From Phoebastria nigripes (Eukaryota; Chordata; Aves; Procellariiformes; Diomedeidae): a DNA stretch of 64,000 nucleotides. How positions within the stretch are numbered: position 1 is the stretch's first letter; every line of letters starts with the position of its first letter. The stretch lies in NCBI GenBank assembly GCA_035582835.1, contig JAYKAV010000012.1:1763877-1827876 (forward strand), written 5' to 3'. Position numbers and translations under genes: made by a program. Below, piece by piece: positions 59,891 to 64,000 of the stretch. The notes beneath the pieces are model-generated. The model was not told the DNA's origin and ran no database searches. It worked only from the letters and a program-made list of their open reading frames with translations.

Positions 59891-62800
59891 ATGATGATGA
59901 TAGGGATTGTTGATGAATTGTTTTTCAGTGCCTTGTCAGCCAAATCCATTAATGATGGTGGTGTACTTTGTACAATGCCATCCTTGTCCCCAGCTGTATG
60001 TCAGGTCTGTGTTTGCTTCTAGAAAAATACAAATACTACTANTAATAAATAATGGATTACACCACTGCACGGGATGTGCTGCTTACCGGTCCTNTGGCAT
60101 TGTATGTGTCCTTTGGTGTTTCCTGCCATTGCAGAAAGACCTTTCTGCCATTTCTGGGTCCTGGCCAGCTAGGTTGCTCCCCATTTCAGTTCTGCTGTAG
60201 GAGATGCCTGCGCGCATCCTGCACCTTTTTCACGTTTTCTTGTCCCTTCTGGGTCCCTGGCTAAAAGCAGGTGGCACACCATGGAAAAGCTCAAGTCCAA
60301 ATCATCTTAAGCAGTAGTAGAGCCAGCTGATATGTTTCTTAATGTAAGTTGAGTGATTGTTTCATAAAAACAGTTTCCTCCCAAAGCAGCGGTGCCTGGG
60401 TGGGAGCGAAGCTCTCATGAGATCCCATCCCCACNGGGGATCACGCTGTTCCTAGGGCCTCCGGAGCCCCATTCCCACAGCATAACCACCCACCCAGGAG
60501 GATTTTTAAAGTTTGTTCTACTACTGCGGTGGGAGGAAGATGCACATTTCTTCCAGGCTGGGGAGATGCTGCAGCTGGTGCCTTGCAGCNGGCTGAGCCC
60601 TGCGGCTGGCAGTGAGCGGCCGGCCCTGATCCTCCCCGCCAAGGGGAAGGAGGCAATCCCACCTCTGGAGCTGGCAGATGGAGCAGCCATCTCAGGCAAA
60701 CCAGAGCGAAAAATCCAGCCCTGCTGCGAAGGCACGGGGATAAGCACGGCGGGCAGAATGAATGCAAACCCTCCCTGACCTGTGCACTGATCTGGCAGCA
60801 GCTGTCAGAGAAGTGACTTGCAGGTACAGAGAGCTCAGGCTTATAAAAGGCTAATAATTCACATTTATAGTCACTTTACGTTCAGTATTCACAAACCCAA
60901 AAGGATCTTTACAGTAAATTAATTGGTATAAACGGCAGATGTGTTGCTGCGGGGCACACTGCTGTGACTTGGAGTGGGTTTTCCCCAGGCTGTAGGAGAT
61001 GTCAGGTCAGCAGGCGTATGGAAAGGTGAGCAAACAGCAACAACTGGCTTCTTTTTTTCTTTTTTTCCCCTGTTTTGGCAAGAGGTCCCCTGCTTCTTGT
61101 AAATATTCCCAGGAGACAGAATGACTGCTGCAGTCAGATAAGTCAGCACGAGTAGAATCACATTTTGTGGGGGATTTTGGTAGGCTGTAGCCCATTATAA
61201 TTATCCAGAGGACCCAGCCAAACTGTTTAAACATCCTGTGAGCCATCCTAACAGCCTGGAATGGCTGAGAGGATTGCTGGAAAGGACACGTGTAAAGTGA
61301 CACAATCTGCTTGGGTAATAGCTCTGCCTTTGCTCCAGGATGCCTCTGCGCTCCCGCACGCCGCAGCATCTGCGCCCGCCCGTGCCTGGGCTGCAGTCCT
61401 TGGGGTTTGATGGCCAGGGGCTCCCAACTCCTGGCCACCCCTGCACCCCGATACCACTTCTTTAATCACCAGCATGTATGTCCAGCCACTGAGCAGAGCT
61501 CGTAAGCCCAAGAGAGAGGAAAGGTGTATTTGCTCAGATGTAATGATGCCCCGCTAATCTCGTGAGCATGTTCAGGGCTGAAGTTTTGGGTCCTCTTGCT
61601 TCCTTTGGTCCCACAGCATTTGGCACCGCTTGCTGGGCTTGGTTCTCTTGGCTGGCACGGGAGATAAGTCAAAAAATGAGCTGTGAAGTCAAAAAATGAA
61701 GACATAAATAGTGATAACAGGCTATTTCAGAAGTGACTTGTTTCCATAAATGGATGCCTGGATTTTGGAAAGGAATTTTATGGGCTTCATAAATTTTATT
61801 TAAAAGTAAATTCTGAAAATGCTTTCAATTAGTTACTGAGAGCCATTTACTGATAATCACGTTAGAAAGTGAGAGTGATAATCATAAGAAATCGGCTGCG
61901 GAGTTTTACCATGCTCTGGGAAGGGTGTGGGGAGGAGGTGGAAAGGGAGCCTTTTTCTGTAGCCTGATTTGGAAACCACAAAGTAGTTAGCAAGGTGGTA
62001 ACAAAAATAAAGGAAAAGAGTTTGGCATGCTGTGCAAGCTCTTATCTTCTCCCTTTCATGAAAAGCAGAAAAAGAGCGAGAGCTGAAAGGGTGTAGGCAT
62101 CACTAAGTCCTAATTATCCCTTGATTATGCCCACAGTAGGGATGAAGTTTTCAAAAGTATGGTTTCTGTAGTAAATCCGGAAAACTGGCTCAGTAGTTCG
62201 ATAGACCCATTTATATGCCCAGCAAAGTAGCGATGGGGCCAGACTCAATACTCCAGAGATGTGTGGTGCCTGAAAAAACAGATTGTACCTAAAAGCTGCT
62301 CTGATTTATGCCATTGGATGTGCTGTAGGAAAGTTTTTTCACCTTCCTTTCCTTCCCTGCCCCAGGCAGGAAACCTGTTCGGTTCAGGCAGTGTCTATAA
62401 TCCTGCATGTTTATTTAGTCTGGGACATAAAAGCCCTCACGATACCTGGTTTTCTTTTTTTTTTTTTCCCCCTCCTCCTTTCTTTGGCATTAAGGAATTG
62501 CAAGAGCTATTTGGAATAAAACCCAACATGACTGCCAGAGGACTAATTACTGAACTCCTCATCTCTTTCTCCAGGTACTTGAATTCTCTGGGAATAAGAG
62601 CCTGAGGAACGCAGGAGGAGGGAGACATCCCATGTAAGCACATACCCATAGTCTGTAAAATGGATGTTTTATGGGTTTGCTTGTCTCAGTAGATTAGTGT
62701 ATTTCAGTCTGTTCTGTGTGGTTCAGCTCCCCCAAAATGTTCAGTATCTGCAGCAATGTGGATTTCGGAAGAAACTGGGGAGATGAGCAATGTGCTGCGT

Positions 62801-64000
62801 AGGGGTTGTGTTTTCCAGCTGAGGGTGGTATTGATTTCCCCCGAGAGACAGAGCAAAAAAGCTCTTACGACTGGAGCTGTAGGATTTCTTGCTTCATGGT
62901 CCTTATTTCAACTTCTCAGGCAAAAGGCAGTTGAGACCCAGCCATTCTCTCTCATCCTTTTAAAAAATCAGCTGTTCAAATGCATAAAAAGTGATCCTTT
63001 GTATTAAAAAGGAGAATATAAAAAGCAACTGGTTTATATTAATATATGATTCCCTAGATTGCTCGCAGAATGCAGCTTACTGTGAGATCCACTTGCATCC
63101 TCCTTGCTCCCAGTAGCCACATCCTTCTGCCTGACACAGGTAGGAAATATTCCATAAAAATAGGTGGCATATTGCATATTTCTTATGGTAGGAATTGTAT
63201 ACAATGGTGTATTGGGCTCTGCACAGGCTGTACTGCTAACTCCGAGAGTGCTGGACACTGCTTTCCTACTACATTTATTTCTTGCTTTGTTAGGCAACAT
63301 AACTTCATATGATTCTTGTGGCAGAAATAAGATAATACCAATTTTGGCAGCATCAGTTTTCAGTACGAATGGAAACAGTGCTCTCTGCAGGGTTCATGAC
63401 GAGGTTGGTTTTATTTACATTTGGTGAAGATGGATACAAACTGGAAAATCTCCTGGCACATTTTTCATAGAGTTAAATAAATACATTAAGTATACACATA
63501 AACGCAATAAACACATACAAATACAGTTAACACACTGAATAAATACATACGGTCTCTGTACATTGACTTCCTCTGATGTCCAAGGAGTGTAGTCAGCTAC
63601 TCAAGGAGTATTAATGCAAATCCTTGTACCAGTGGTGCAGCCCTGCTCTGGCTGTGAACGTACCCCTGAGTGCTCTTTGGCAGGGGGGTTATTGCAAGGG
63701 GGTTTTGGTTTGTTTGGTTGCTGGGTTATCCCAGAGTTATTACAGTCCTGGGCTATTAGTGGGCAAAGCATCAAGCACTCTCATGTATTTAAGAATGTGT
63801 GTTATTCTTAAGTAGCAGTGAAGACTGTATGCAGGGCAAAATTCAATATTATTAACCAGCAGTTGAAGAAAATGAGTAATATTTACAAAACGATCTTTTT
63901 TTCCTGGTCATAGAATATTTTAGTACCTGTTTAGTGTTATTCACTGGCGTGTTTGCGTGGCACTTCTCTCCAGACATGAGCACGATGAGTTAGGGTTGCT
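59891..64000. other. intergenic desert to window end
   Basis: No gene or clear mobile element seen. About 63470-63550 is a loose repeat of AATAAATACA-type units. Open frames up to 143 codons (61007-61438, minus strand) lack motifs. From human synteny the next gene in this direction would be GRM7, not reached here. Confidence 0.55.

Noticed and set aside
29766..64000. Protein-coding gene, processed pseudogene or tRNA in the desert
   Set aside because: I looked for known protein strings, splice-compatible exons and tRNA A/B-box pairs by eye and found none. Remote or very short exons could still be missed.
1..64000. CRISPR array, bacterial operon, insertion sequence or prophage
   Set aside because: Introns, a CpG island and CR1 repeats show vertebrate nuclear DNA; no direct-repeat/spacer array is present.

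Overview
This window comes from a vertebrate nuclear genome, almost certainly a bird. It holds intron-containing protein genes with GT-AG junctions, a strong CpG island, remnants of CR1 LINEs (the dominant avian retroposon family), and an LTR-like repeat of a type I recognise from bird genomes. The avian call rests on that repeat content and on the compact gene structure. The species is not determined. About 57 isolated single N bases are scattered through the sequence.

Layout, left to right, all genes on the + strand. Positions 1-7499 carry the 3' part of ARL8B, the lysosomal Arf-like GTPase: six coding exons encode residues 42-186, and the first coding exon lies upstream of the window. A long 3' UTR follows, with an AATAAA at 9370 and further candidate poly(A) signals at 10771, 10918 and 12482. 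A spacer of 2.4 to 5.5 kb leads to a GC-extreme CpG island (about 14090-15560), which contains the promoter, the 5' UTR and the first two coding exons of EDEM1. The complete EDEM1 coding region has 12 exons (14924-26640) and encodes 618 residues, an ER-resident glycoside hydrolase family 47 mannosidase-like protein that marks misfolded glycoproteins for ERAD. Its 3' UTR probably reaches about 29765. The remaining 34 kb contains no gene I can support. It is an intergenic desert with AT-rich, homeodomain-motif-dense blocks that look like conserved noncoding elements, a few CpG clusters, long homopolymers, two CR1 3' ends and one LTR.

The order ARL8B then EDEM1 then a desert on one strand matches the human 3p26 arrangement (from memory), where GRM7 lies beyond the desert. 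The two genes work in different compartments (lysosome positioning and ER quality control), so their adjacency is conserved synteny rather than a functional unit.

I found no undescribed multi-gene system here. The most interesting points are local and regulatory. One is a 20-codon upstream ORF that overlaps the EDEM1 start codon. Another is a five-tract G-quadruplex motif inside the 93-bp first intron of EDEM1, whose retention would cause an immediate stop. A third is a decoy splice acceptor with a strong T tract 37 nt before an ARL8B exon. The last is a set of candidate regulatory blocks in the desert.
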